From Blautia sp. MSJ-9 (lineage in GTDB: Bacteria; Bacillota; Clostridia; Lachnospirales; Lachnospiraceae), in assembly GCF_018919065.1 (NCBI RefSeq), contig NZ_JAHLQG010000012.1, positions 62,001-126,000 on the forward strand: DNA of 64,000 nucleotides. The letters are read 5' to 3'. Position numbers and translations under genes: made by a program. Below the pieces are notes generated by a model. It saw only the letters and a list, made by a program, of their open reading frames with translations, did no database searches and was not told the DNA's origin. This document shows positions 46,788-55,100 of this stretch, piece after piece; position 1 is the stretch's first letter, and each line of letters begins with the position of its first letter.

Positions 46788-46866
46788 GCGGCAACCGGCT
46801 GTCATAGTCTTCTTACGACCTTAGACCCTTGGCTTTGCGTCTCTGCTTTTCAACAGGTTTGCCTTT
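46788..46866 (-). promoter_or_regulatory. Cyclic di-GMP-I (GEMM-I) riboswitch aptamer
   Basis: The minus strand carries the GEMM-I hallmarks in order: GGCAAACC closing strand (46857-46864), the GAAA-type P1b region, GACGCAAAGCCA, GGGTCTAAGG, a variable hairpin, then CAGCCGGTTGCC (GGTTGCC at 46790-46796). The downstream terminator gives a transcription-control platform. Whether ligand turns the gene on or off is not decidable by eye. Confidence 0.92.
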
Positions 46867-46872
46867 ACTATA

Positions 46873-46902
46873 GTATATGCTTTTTTTCTTTGTTTTGTCA
46901 AG
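46873..46902 (-). promoter_or_regulatory. Promoter of the riboswitch-protease unit
   Basis: TTGACA (46897-46902) and TATACT (46873-46878) with an 18-base spacer, starting transcription just before the aptamer. Confidence 0.75.
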
Positions 46903-47123
46903 GTTTCTTACAGAAATATTAAATATTTCCACCATCTTTTTACATAAATCTCATTTTTCTTTTCCTGTAAATCTGCTATACTGATATAAGACAAATGCAT
47001 CTGTTTAGTACTTTGACTCACATGTCCTGGATTTCTAATATTTCCATGTCAAAACGGCTCATAAAGCCACAGATTACTGAACAGCTTTTAACCAACTTCA
47101 TACGATAAAAAAGGAGAAAATAA

Positions 47124-48041
47124 ATGCGGATTTTTCGTATCCGCCCCATTATTGCACTGATCCTGATTCCAGTCCTGCTGCTTTCCGGATGTGGTTCTTC
47201 GACAGGTAATTCCTCCGAACCGCCTGTTTATTCCCCGCTTCAGGTACTCGTACCCGAATCTCCGGGAAAAGAAACACTGGGCGCATCCCCGCTGATCCTG
47301 GACATTTCTAATAAAGAGCAGGGATATCTCACCGCAGTCTCTGATTCCCAAGACCTGAAAATGAATGTGCAGCTTACTGCCGAAGACGGCGTTATTTATT
47401 CCTATTTTATAGATCCCGGAGAAAGCGCTGTCATTCCTTTTTCCAGCGGAAGCGGTACCTACCAGGTCTGCTGTTATCAGCAGATTGACGGTTCCCAGTA
47501 CGCCGCCCTGTTCGCAGATACCCTGGATATCAGTTTAAAGAATGAGTTTCTGCCATTTCTTTATCCAAATCAGTACGTGAATTTCACACCGGACTCAGAA
47601 TCCAGTAAACTGGCACTTTCCATTGTTTCCGAAGATACCTCAGATGTGGACGCCCTTCAGGCCATCTACAATTACGTAGTCGAGAATCTTACCTATGATT
47701 ATGATCTGGCTGACACAGTAGAATCCGGCTACATTCCTGATGTCGATGCAACTTTGCAGTCCAAAAAAGGAATCTGCTTTGACTATGCAGCCCTGACAAC
47801 CGCCATGCTCCGTGCACGCGACATTCCCTGCAAGCTTCAGATCGGATACGCCGGCACAGTTAAACATGCCTGGATCAATGTCTATATCCGCTCAAAAGGA
47901 TGGGTAGATAAGGCCGTCGAGTTCAGCGGTGATTCCTGGTCACGTATGGATCCGACCTTCGATTCCAACAGCCAGGATGCGGAAACCATTCAGCAATATA
48001 TAGGGGACGATGACAATTACAGCGTACAGTTTACCCGTTAA
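47124..48041 (+). CDS. Transglutaminase-like lipoprotein
   Basis: A lipid-anchored 305-residue protein. The signal peptide ends in LSGC (Cys23), followed by a beta-rich region (about 35-150) and a transglutaminase-like cysteine protease domain with Cys in KGICFDYA (about 217), His in KHAWINVY (about 249) and Asp in MDPTFD (about 276). Bacterial members act as proteases or cross-linkers at the cell surface. A strong AGGAG precedes the ATG. It lies 165 bases before the pilus cassette on the same strand; membership of the same transcript is possible. Confidence 0.87.
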   Translation: MRIFRIRPIIALILIPVLLLSGCGSSTGNSSEPPVYSPLQVLVPESPGKETLGASPLILDISNKEQGYLTAVSDSQDLKMNVQLTAEDGVIYSYFIDPGESAVIPFSSGSGTYQVCCYQQIDGSQYAALFADTLDISLKNEFLPFLYPNQYVNFTPDSESSKLALSIVSEDTSDVDALQAIYNYVVENLTYDYDLADTVESGYIPDVDATLQSKKGICFDYAALTTAMLRARDIPCKLQIGYAGTVKHAWINVYIRSKGWVDKAVEFSGDSWSRMDPTFDSNSQDAETIQQYIGDDDNYSVQFTR

Positions 48042-48183
48042 TATACCAGCAAGATCAATCAGATATTCGCAATTGAAGCAATGAACTTACCAGTTTTGGT
48101 TCAGCAGCTCCACTGCAATGCAATTCTGTTCGGATATCAGACTGTCAACACCCGAATATAACACCAGAATATAATTTTCGTAC

Positions 48184-48217
48184 AGACTGTTCGTGCGCAC
48201 CACGCCATGTACAGTCT
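48184..48217 (+). other. Inverted repeat upstream of the pilus operon
   Basis: CAGACTGT (48184-48191) pairs with ACAGTCTG (48210-48217) in the leader of the pilC-like gene. No U-tract follows; role unknown. Confidence 0.4.
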
Positions 48218-48239
48218 GACAAACATTCAGGAGGCATTT

Positions 48240-49286
48240 ATGCGTCAAAAAAACAAACTAACCAATGAGGAACTCTTTCATTTCTGTGAGCAGTTTTCCA
48301 TCCTTCTTCACTCCGGTATTTCCTGTGCCGAAGGATTACAGCTTATGCTGGATGACAGTCATACACAAAATGGAAAAGATTTCTACCAGCTTTTGCTGAC
48401 AGATTTCGAACAGAACGGTTCCTTCGCTCAAACCTTAAAAAACTCCGGGTACTTCCCGGAATCTATGATCTCTTATGTAAATATCGGAGAAGAAACCGGA
48501 TGCCTGGATGAAGTCCTCAAAAGCCTTTCCGACCATTACGAACAGGAACTGGAAATTTCCGAAAACATCCGAAGTGCTGTCACCTATCCTCTGCTTATGC
48601 TTGCAATGATGGGGGCAGTCATCATAATCCTTCTGGTAAAAGTCCTTCCGGTTTTCCGTCAGGTCTTTCAACAGATGGGACTGGAAATGAACCAATTCTC
48701 AAACGGACTCCTTAACGCAGGAAATGTGATCAGCCGTTATTCTGCTGTACTGCTTATCCTTGTACTGGTGATCATTATTGGATTCTCTGCACTCTTTTTC
48801 ACAGAAAAAGGCCGCATTTATCTGCATCAGCTCTCCGGCAGGCTTCCTTATATAAAAGAAATCTCTATTTCCGCAGACTATGCACGTCTGACACAGGCAA
48901 TCGCCATGGGAATTCACAGCGGAATGGACCATATCATCACACTGGAAATGGCACAGAATCTCCTTTCCCGTCCGGATATCAAAGAGAAAACGAAAAAAGC
49001 ATGCGATCTTCTGACAGAAGGAATGCTTTTTGAAGATGCACTTTCTGAATCAGGACTCTTCGAAGGGCTGAACGCCCGCCTGATCATCGTCGGACTGCGT
49101 GCAGGTGCAGCAGATGAAGTCATGAACAAACTGGCTCAGAGATACCGTGAGGCGTCTCTGACTGTAACCGGAAACATCATTTCCATTGTAGAGCCATCAA
49201 TTGTAATCGTGTTCTCCCTTCTGGTAGGACTGGTTCTTTTCTCAGTTATGATGCCTCTGCTTGGAATCCTTTCTGAAATTGTGTAA
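48240..49286 (+). CDS. pilC: Type II secretion/type IV pilus inner-membrane platform protein (GspF/PilC)
   Basis: Polytopic platform on which pilins are assembled. The 348-residue protein (ATG at 48240 after AGGAGG; an earlier frame start is rejected) has two T2SF cytosolic domains (about 10-120 and 215-330), membrane helices at about 120-145, 170-195 and 320-345, and the typical YPEMISYVNIGEETG-like segment (here FPESMISYVNIGEETG, about 75-90). It opens a cassette of six genes ending in pilT. Confidence 0.9.
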   Translation: MRQKNKLTNEELFHFCEQFSILLHSGISCAEGLQLMLDDSHTQNGKDFYQLLLTDFEQNGSFAQTLKNSGYFPESMISYVNIGEETGCLDEVLKSLSDHYEQELEISENIRSAVTYPLLMLAMMGAVIIILLVKVLPVFRQVFQQMGLEMNQFSNGLLNAGNVISRYSAVLLILVLVIIIGFSALFFTEKGRIYLHQLSGRLPYIKEISISADYARLTQAIAMGIHSGMDHIITLEMAQNLLSRPDIKEKTKKACDLLTEGMLFEDALSESGLFEGLNARLIIVGLRAGAADEVMNKLAQRYREASLTVTGNIISIVEPSIVIVFSLLVGLVLFSVMMPLLGILSEIV

Positions 49287-49396
49287 GTTAACTGATATGA
49301 AGCAACCTTTATCAGAAATTATACAAGATCACCATTACCAATTTGCTTATAAGCTGATTTTATCCATTCAATCAGAAATTGTGCGAGGTAATTACC

Positions 49397-49747
49397 ATGA
49401 ATTTATTTGAAACACGATGCATGCGGTTTAACCGGAAATTCCGCGATTTTCTCCCGGTTATTATCCTTGCCGCACTCTGCCTCATTTTTTATGTGGGGAT
49501 TTCCTATGCAGGCAGAGAAACCATCACACAGGAGCAGACTTCTCTGCGTCAGGCACTGGAACAGGGTGCCATCCGGACCTACGCACTGACCGGACATTAC
49601 CCACAGAGTCTGGATGAATTGCTGCAGGATTACAACATTTCCTACGATGCCGATAAATTTGTTGTTGAATATGTGCCTAACGGCTCCAACCTTCTTCCTT
49701 CTGTCAGCGTACTGGTACTGTCATCCGGGAAAGGAGGATTGTCATGA
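49397..49747 (+). CDS. Pilus-cassette single-pass membrane protein, small
   Basis: A 116-residue protein with one N-terminal membrane helix (about 18-36) and a short external domain (about 40-110) containing an ALTGHYPQSLDELL helix as seen in minor pseudopilins. There is no canonical Gly-Phe-x4-Glu prepilin cleavage motif. The ATG at 49397 follows GAGGT. Its last four bases overlap the next gene (ATGA), so it is translationally coupled within the cassette. Confidence 0.75.
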   Translation: MNLFETRCMRFNRKFRDFLPVIILAALCLIFYVGISYAGRETITQEQTSLRQALEQGAIRTYALTGHYPQSLDELLQDYNISYDADKFVVEYVPNGSNLLPSVSVLVLSSGKGGLS

Positions 49748-50229
49748 ACTTCTCCAACAGCCGCAAACACCCCATCGACAATATTTTTACAGTTGTACTG
49801 CTAGGATTTTTTCTAATTTTCCTGCTTCTCATGATTCTTTTTTCTGCACAGGCATACCGCACCGCAGTTGCAGGAAACCAGGAAAATAACAACCTGTATA
49901 CCGCATCTGCTTACATAACCGCAAAGTTTCGCCAGCATGACAGCGACCAGACAATTTCCACAGACACTGTGGATGGTTCCCCTGCCTTTTGTATGACTGA
50001 TACTGTAAATGGCCAGCAATACATTACCTATATTTATCTGAAAGACCATCACCTGAAAGAACTTTTCACTGCTGCCGGAAATACTCCTTCTGCCCAGATG
50101 GGTACAAATATCGCAGAACTGAATGATTTTCAGGTACAGCAGGAAACATCTGGTTTTTACCGCATTACACTGAAAGATCCGGACGGAAATACAAGCAGTC
50201 TGCTGTTACATTCCGGTTTCGGTTCCTAG
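49744..50229 (+). CDS. Pilus-cassette membrane protein (DUF4860-like)
   Basis: A 161-residue protein with a single N-terminal membrane helix (about 14-37) and a beta-rich external domain. It resembles the family annotated as DUF4860, found in comparable Lachnospiraceae pilus clusters; I base this on recollection of the family, not a search. It begins within the stop of the preceding gene and ends 18 bases before the next. Confidence 0.7.
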   Translation: MNFSNSRKHPIDNIFTVVLLGFFLIFLLLMILFSAQAYRTAVAGNQENNNLYTASAYITAKFRQHDSDQTISTDTVDGSPAFCMTDTVNGQQYITYIYLKDHHLKELFTAAGNTPSAQMGTNIAELNDFQVQQETSGFYRITLKDPDGNTSSLLLHSGFGS

Positions 50230-50247
50230 AATATGGAGAATTTATCA

Positions 50248-50703
50248 ATGCAAAAATTAACTACACATTCTAAATCAAGCCTGTTTTTGATAGAAATGAT
50301 CCTTTCTATTCTGATCCTGGCACTCACCTGTACTGCCTGTGTCAGAATCTTCGCAGCTGCAAAAACTCAGCGGACCAAAGCCCGGGAACTTAATCATATC
50401 CAGGAGTTGACAACTTCCGCCGGAGAAGTTCTGGAGGGATGGGATGGACAGATTTCCTCTTTTTCCAGAATTTTCGGAGAACCGGGTAACTCTACAGACA
50501 ATCTTCTACATTATTACTACGACAGCAACTGGAACGGCTGTACAGAGTCTTCTGCCAGATACATCATGAATATTCAGCTAAATACTTTCGAAACAGAAAA
50601 AACAGCGGATATCAGCTTCTATGATGCACAGCAGAACTGTCTGTATCAGCTGTCCACGGCATTTCCTGATGACAGCAGAAAGGATGTTACCAGCAAACAG
50701 TAA
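50248..50703 (+). CDS. Prepilin-like protein with non-canonical cleavage site
   Basis: A 151-residue protein (ATG at 50248 with GGAG 9 bases upstream). Its N-terminus HSKSSLFLIEMILSILILAL resembles a class III prepilin signal, with a glutamate at position five of the presumed mature helix, but serine instead of glycine before the cleavage point. The external domain contains two cysteines that could form a disulfide. It is the best pilin candidate of the cassette. Confidence 0.72.
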   Translation: MQKLTTHSKSSLFLIEMILSILILALTCTACVRIFAAAKTQRTKARELNHIQELTTSAGEVLEGWDGQISSFSRIFGEPGNSTDNLLHYYYDSNWNGCTESSARYIMNIQLNTFETEKTADISFYDAQQNCLYQLSTAFPDDSRKDVTSKQ

Positions 50704-50720
50704 CGAAAGGATGACCACTT

Positions 50721-51212
50721 ATGAATAAAAAAAGAAGTTCTTTTCTATCAATTGGAATCCCTTCCATGTGTACGATCTTCGCAGTACTCTGTCTGGTAAT
50801 CCTGGCACTTCTGACACTTGGAACTTCCAGACAGGATCTGCAGACCAGCCGCTTAACACTTGACCAGACCACTGCTTATTACACTGCCTGTCGGAACGCC
50901 ACCAATGAATATCATGAACTGACTGCCTATGCGCAGGAAGCATTTACCGGCAGCAAAGATCAGACTGCCTTCAATAAGAAAATGTCCTCCATTACCGTAC
51001 AGTATCCTGACGCTGCATGGAATCAGACAGAACAGATTTTATCGTTCACCGTTAAATGCACAGATGAACAGTCTCTTTCTATAGAAATCAGTATTCCTTA
51101 TGCGGCCGGCCAGTCTGACCTCACACCTGAGATCCTTACCTGGAAGACCATCACTACAGCAGACTGGAATCCAGATACCAGACAACCCGTTTATAAAGGA
51201 GATACCAAATGA
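50721..51212 (+). CDS. Pilus-cassette membrane protein (minor pilin-like)
   Basis: A 163-residue protein with an N-terminal membrane helix (about 15-36) and an external domain of unknown fold. It has no clear prepilin motif. It overlaps pilT by four bases (ATGA), so its synthesis is coupled to the ATPase. The position last before pilT is the same as that of minor pilins in other systems. Confidence 0.7.
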   Translation: MNKKRSSFLSIGIPSMCTIFAVLCLVILALLTLGTSRQDLQTSRLTLDQTTAYYTACRNATNEYHELTAYAQEAFTGSKDQTAFNKKMSSITVQYPDAAWNQTEQILSFTVKCTDEQSLSIEISIPYAAGQSDLTPEILTWKTITTADWNPDTRQPVYKGDTK

Positions 51213-52270
51213 CAGAACAATCTATACCTGAATATTTATCCTATGCAACCACCAACCATGCATCTGACATTTTTATCATCGCCGGCCGCCCGCTTTCCTT
51301 TAAAATTGACGGCAAACTTTCTACATATGGAGAACGGATGATGCCTGCAGATACAGAAAGCTTCCTGCGCCAGATCTACCATATGGCAAATGACCGAAAT
51401 TTTGACAGTTTTCTGGAAACAGGAGATGATGACTTCTCATTCTCCATCCCGGGTCTGTCCCGTTTTCGTGTCAATACTTATCGTCAGCGTGGTTCCCTGG
51501 CTGCAGTTATCCGTGTGATCGCATTCGAACTTCCTGACCCGGATGTACTGAACATCCCTGAGGATGTCATGTCAGCAGCTGATTTTACCAAAGGCATGGT
51601 TCTTGTCACAGGTCCTGCCGGAAGCGGTAAATCTACTACCATGGCCTGTATCGTTGACCGTATCAATCACTCCCGTGAGGGTCATATCATTACCCTTGAA
51701 GACCCGCTGGAATACCTGCACAGGCATGACAAATGTATCGTCAGCCAGCGAGAGATCTGCACGGATACCGAGAGCTATCTTGTTTCCCTGCGTGCCACTC
51801 TCCGCCAGAGTCCTGACGTTATCCTTCTTGGAGAAATGCGTGATTATGAAACTATCCAGACTGCCATGACTGCCGCAGAAACCGGCCATCTCGTACTGTC
51901 CAGTCTTCATACCACAGGTGCCGCCAATACCATCGGACGTATCGTGGATGTGTTCGAACCCACACAACAGAGGCAGGTTTCCATTCAGTTATCCATGGTA
52001 CTGCAGGCCGTTATCTCTCAGCAGCTTATCCCGGATATCAACGGACATACCATTCCGGTCTTCGAAGTGATGCGTCTGAATCCTGCGATCCGAAACATGA
52101 TCCGTGATAATAAAGTTCACCAGATTGATGGTGTGATCGCATCTTCTGCACATGAACATATGCGTTCTATGGACCAGAGCCTCCTGGAACTCTACAAACA
52201 GCGAAAGATCACAAAAGAAACCGCATTGAAGTTTGCCTCCAATGCAGATATGTTAAAGCGAAAATTATAG
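51209..52270 (+). CDS. pilT: PilT-like type IV pilus ATPase
   Basis: Hexameric secretion ATPase. The 353-residue protein has an N-terminal PAS-like domain (about 1-100), Walker A GPAGSGKST (about 134-142), an Asp box, Walker B ILLGEMRD (about 204-211), and the His box GHLVLSSLHT (about 228-237). Size and lack of an N-terminal extension point to PilT rather than PilB. It is the only ATPase of the cassette, so it may serve both extension and retraction. Its last codons fall inside the left end of the hairpin element at 52265. Confidence 0.88.
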   Translation: MTEQSIPEYLSYATTNHASDIFIIAGRPLSFKIDGKLSTYGERMMPADTESFLRQIYHMANDRNFDSFLETGDDDFSFSIPGLSRFRVNTYRQRGSLAAVIRVIAFELPDPDVLNIPEDVMSAADFTKGMVLVTGPAGSGKSTTMACIVDRINHSREGHIITLEDPLEYLHRHDKCIVSQREICTDTESYLVSLRATLRQSPDVILLGEMRDYETIQTAMTAAETGHLVLSSLHTTGAANTIGRIVDVFEPTQQRQVSIQLSMVLQAVISQQLIPDINGHTIPVFEVMRLNPAIRNMIRDNKVHQIDGVIASSAHEHMRSMDQSLLELYKQRKITKETALKFASNADMLKRKL

Positions 52271-52427
52271 CAATCCTCGTAAATAATGCATTTAAGACAG
52301 TTCAGCAGAGTGCGGAAGACAAGGAAGATATCTGCAGACGTGCTAACGCACGGCAAAGATATCTGACGCAGGATTTCACGCTCTGATGGGCTGGATTAAG
52401 ATGCATTATTTTAGAGGATTGCTATAA
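52265..52427. mobile_element. 163-bp long-hairpin element (MITE-like)
   Basis: Perfect 14-base terminal inverted repeats, TTATAGCAATCCTC (52265-52278) and GAGGATTGCTATAA (52414-52427), are continued by AAATAATGCAT/ATGCATTATTT, CAGAG/CTCTG, GATATC/GATATC and an apical CGTGC/GCACG hairpin, so nearly the whole element is one stem. No open frame is present. The left end supplies the pilT stop codon. Confidence 0.75.
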
Positions 52428-52521
52428 TATAACTATTCTTTTTCATCATTCTTCTCAATGGTATACGCCTGCCCGGACCACTTTTATATAACAGAAGATT
52501 TCATAAGTTTTTCGTTGTATC

Positions 52522-52590
52522 AAAAAAACAGTTCAACTGTCTTTGATATCCGTATATACGGATATCTCACACATTTGAACTGCTTTTTTT
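52522..52590. terminator. Bidirectional terminator between the pilus cassette and the small exporter gene
   Basis: CAGTTCAA (52529-52536) pairs with TTGAACTG (52575-52582); inside it lies the perfect palindrome GATATCCGTATATACGGATATC in two halves. An A-run precedes and a T-run follows. The rest of the 430-base gap after pilT shows nothing further. Confidence 0.85.
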
Positions 52591-52703
52591 CGCTGTACCA
52601 GCATCCCCTCTGGTTTCCCCGTCATTCTTATTTCTTCTCGCATTGGAAACAAAGACTCTGCTTATTACTCTTCACGATCAAAGCAAAGAATTGCCCGATC
52701 CGG

Positions 52704-53204
52704 TCAGTGTACCAGGTTTCCCACTAATCCATAAGAAACAACATACATGATCACAGTTGCCATAATGATCCCACAGAGAATTGCCAGGGATGATTTCTTA
52801 ATATCAATCTCGAGCAGAGATGCGATCAGAGATCCGGTCCAGGCTCCTGTTCCCGGAAGTGGAATCCCCACAAACAGCATCAGACCCCAAAACTCATATT
52901 TCTTCACCTGATCACTCTTACTCATCGCCCGGTTCTCCATTTTAATGACCAGTCCTCTGAAAAGCTTTGTTTTCTTTAATACCTTAAATATCTGTCTGAT
53001 AAACAGCAAAATAAACGGAATCGGAATAATATTTCCAATAATACACAGCGGAATCGCTTTCGCAGCGGAAATCTTCAGCAGAGAAGCAGCAAGCAGTCCT
53101 CCTCGAAGTTCCAGCAGCGGAATCATAGAAATAAAGAATACCGCTCCCTCCGGTGAAATGTATTGTGACAGGTTCTGCGAGAACCAATGTACCAGTGCCT
53201 CCAT
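52704..53204 (-). CDS. Small multidrug export-like membrane protein (COG2426)
   Basis: A 166-residue membrane protein with four hydrophobic helices and the family segment FFISMIPLLELRGGLLAAS (part; about 22-40) and GIPLPGTGAWTGSL (about 118-131). The family is annotated as putative small multidrug exporter, but transport has not been firmly shown. It is 15 bases downstream of hisC on the same strand and so is probably in that transcript. Confidence 0.85.
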   Translation of the reverse strand: MEALVHWFSQNLSQYISPEGAVFFISMIPLLELRGGLLAASLLKISAAKAIPLCIIGNIIPIPFILLFIRQIFKVLKKTKLFRGLVIKMENRAMSKSDQVKKYEFWGLMLFVGIPLPGTGAWTGSLIASLLEIDIKKSSLAILCGIIMATVIMYVVSYGLVGNLVH

Positions 53205-53219
53205 AAAGCCTCCTAAATT

Positions 53220-54275
53220 TTATTTCAGATAATCTTTCAGAAAGTCAATAAACTTCTGCATTTCTTCTTTTGTTCCAATCGTAATACGAAGGAAATTGTC
53301 AATCCTGTCTTTCGGGAAGTAACGCACATAGATATGCTGCTCTCTCAGTGCCTCGAAAAGCTCTGCTGCCGGACAGGTCTTATGAGTAGCAAAGATAAAG
53401 TTAGATTTGGAATCCTGGAAAGAGAATCCCAGTGCCGTCAGTTCTTTCTTTGTCCATTCTCTTGTCTCTATGATCTTATTACATGTCTCCTCAAAGTATG
53501 CCTGATCCTCCACAGCAGCCACGCCTGCCGCAAGAGCAGTACGATCCATGGTATAAGAGTTAAAGGAATACTTCACATCATTCAGGAATTTGATCAGCTT
53601 CTCATTTCCGCATGCAAAACCAATTCTCATTCCCGCCATAGAGCGTGATTTGGAGAATGTCTGCACAACCAGAAGATTATCATATTTCTCAATCAGCGGC
53701 AGTGCTGACTGACCGCCGAAATCTACATATGCTTCATCCACGATCACGATCACTTCCGGATTATGACGGATAATATCCTCTACATCTGCAAGCGGCATCT
53801 CCACACCGGTCGGTGCATTCGGATTTGGAAAAACAATCCCACCATTTTCTTTGAAATAGTCTTCCTTCTTTATATGAAAGTTCTCATCCAGCGCCGGTCT
53901 CTCATATGGAATACGGAACAGATCTGCCCACACATCATAAAAAGAATAAGTAATGTCTGGAAACAGAACTGGTTTCTCTGAATTAAAGAAAGTCAGAAAG
54001 CTCATGGCAAGAACATCATCAGAACCAACTCCAACGAAAACCTGCTCATCTTTCAGACCATAATTCTGTGCAATGGCATGTACCAGATCTCCCGCTGTTG
54101 GATCCGGATAAAGTCTCATCGTATCTGTATCCATCCCTTTTAATGCTTTCTCCACTCCAGGTGCCGGAGGATATGGATTCTCGTTTGTATTCAGCTTGAT
54201 CATATCCGGCTGGTTTGGCTGTTCTCCTGGTGTATATGGTATTACTTTACGGACATTTGCTTCCCATTTACTCAT
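53220..54275 (-). CDS. hisC: Histidinol-phosphate aminotransferase
   Basis: PLP aminotransferase of histidine synthesis, 351 residues from the ATG at 54275 (AAAGGA upstream; a longer frame rejected). Motifs include LNTNENPYPP (about 25-34), the PLP aspartate in VIVDEAYVDFG (about 190) and the PLP lysine in QTFSKSRSMAGMRIG (about 212-226). No other his genes are near, so it may serve histidine or aromatic amino acid transamination. Confidence 0.93.
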   Translation of the reverse strand: MSKWEANVRKVIPYTPGEQPNQPDMIKLNTNENPYPPAPGVEKALKGMDTDTMRLYPDPTAGDLVHAIAQNYGLKDEQVFVGVGSDDVLAMSFLTFFNSEKPVLFPDITYSFYDVWADLFRIPYERPALDENFHIKKEDYFKENGGIVFPNPNAPTGVEMPLADVEDIIRHNPEVIVIVDEAYVDFGGQSALPLIEKYDNLLVVQTFSKSRSMAGMRIGFACGNEKLIKFLNDVKYSFNSYTMDRTALAAGVAAVEDQAYFEETCNKIIETREWTKKELTALGFSFQDSKSNFIFATHKTCPAAELFEALREQHIYVRYFPKDRIDNFLRITIGTKEEMQKFIDFLKDYLK

Positions 54276-54487
54276 TTGTCTAATTCCTTTCCTGTGTGAT
54301 TCTTTCACAAATTTCTGTTCTCCTTGTTCTCAGTAACAATTCCCAAATTCATCCCTGACTGCCTCATACAGTGGAATTCATATATTTTCATTCGGTATCA
54401 CTGCACAACAGCAGAGACCACTTATCTGCTATTGTACTCATACACAAACTATTTGTCAATGTTGCCGTTACTATAAATGACCTCATT

Positions 54488-54545
54488 GTTACTGTTCACT
54501 CGCTACTATTCTGCGAAGTGTTTTGGCATGAAAATGCCAAACTCT
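54488..54545. repeat. Dispersed palindromic repeat, family A
   Basis: GTTACTGTTCACTCG core followed by TGCGAAGTG and the hairpin TTTTGGCATG/ATGCCAAA shared with the 4381 copy. It lies at the 3' truncation point of the alanine symporter pseudogene. Confidence 0.7.
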
Positions 54546-54555
54546 CAACAGCACG

Positions 54556-55100
54556 TTATTTCTTACCATCTTCGTATTCTTTCAGCTCTTCCGGTGCCAG
54601 AAGCATGATCATTGCCGTACAACTGCAGATCACAATCGTATCCACAAATACACCCAGAGCCTGCACCAGTCCTGCTTTCACCGGCTGGTCACATTCCGCC
54701 GCTGCAGCTGCACAAGGCGTAGAACCGGAGCCTGCTTCATTGGAAAACAGTCCTCTCTTAATTCCATTCATCAGCACTGCCCCAAATCCGCCTGCCGCTA
54801 TCTGTCGAAAACCAAATGCCTCTCTGAAAATCCTGCTGAATATCCCCGGAAGGCTTCCGATATTTGAAAAAATAATAAACAAAGTGATCATGAAATAGCA
54901 CACCGCCATGACCGGCACCAGCAGATCAGGCCGGACCGCCTCTGTATCCTCCATAAAGAGGATCTTTTTCCTTATATAATTGTGCAAGCGTTGCCTCCAC
55001 AAACGCAGTGGAAGAACCAATAATAGCAGTCACCCACATCCAGAATACTGCACCTGCACCCCCTGCCGAAACTGCCGCTACCACGCCGACCAGATCTCCC
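54556..55100 (-). pseudogene. Decayed sodium:alanine (AGCS) symporter
   Basis: Fragments of one AGCS transporter are visible in two frames. From about 55100 to 54925 the minus strand reads GDLVGVVAAVSAGGAGAVF and SSTAFVEATLAQLYKEKDP up to YRGGPA and a stop; from about 54940 another frame continues DLLVPVMAVCYFM, SNEAGSGSTPCAAAAA and VDTIVICSCTA. The stretch that should lie between them is missing, the N-terminus is lost (a stop directly precedes GDLVG), and the C-terminus ends about 20 residues after the last helix at the repeat. It is not expected to be functional. Confidence 0.85.

Noticed and set aside
48042..48239. Possible second c-di-GMP riboswitch ahead of the pilus cassette
   Set aside because: C. 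difficile pili are c-di-GMP controlled, so this was looked for, but no GEMM-I or c-di-GMP-II core is recognisable; only a simple inverted repeat is present.
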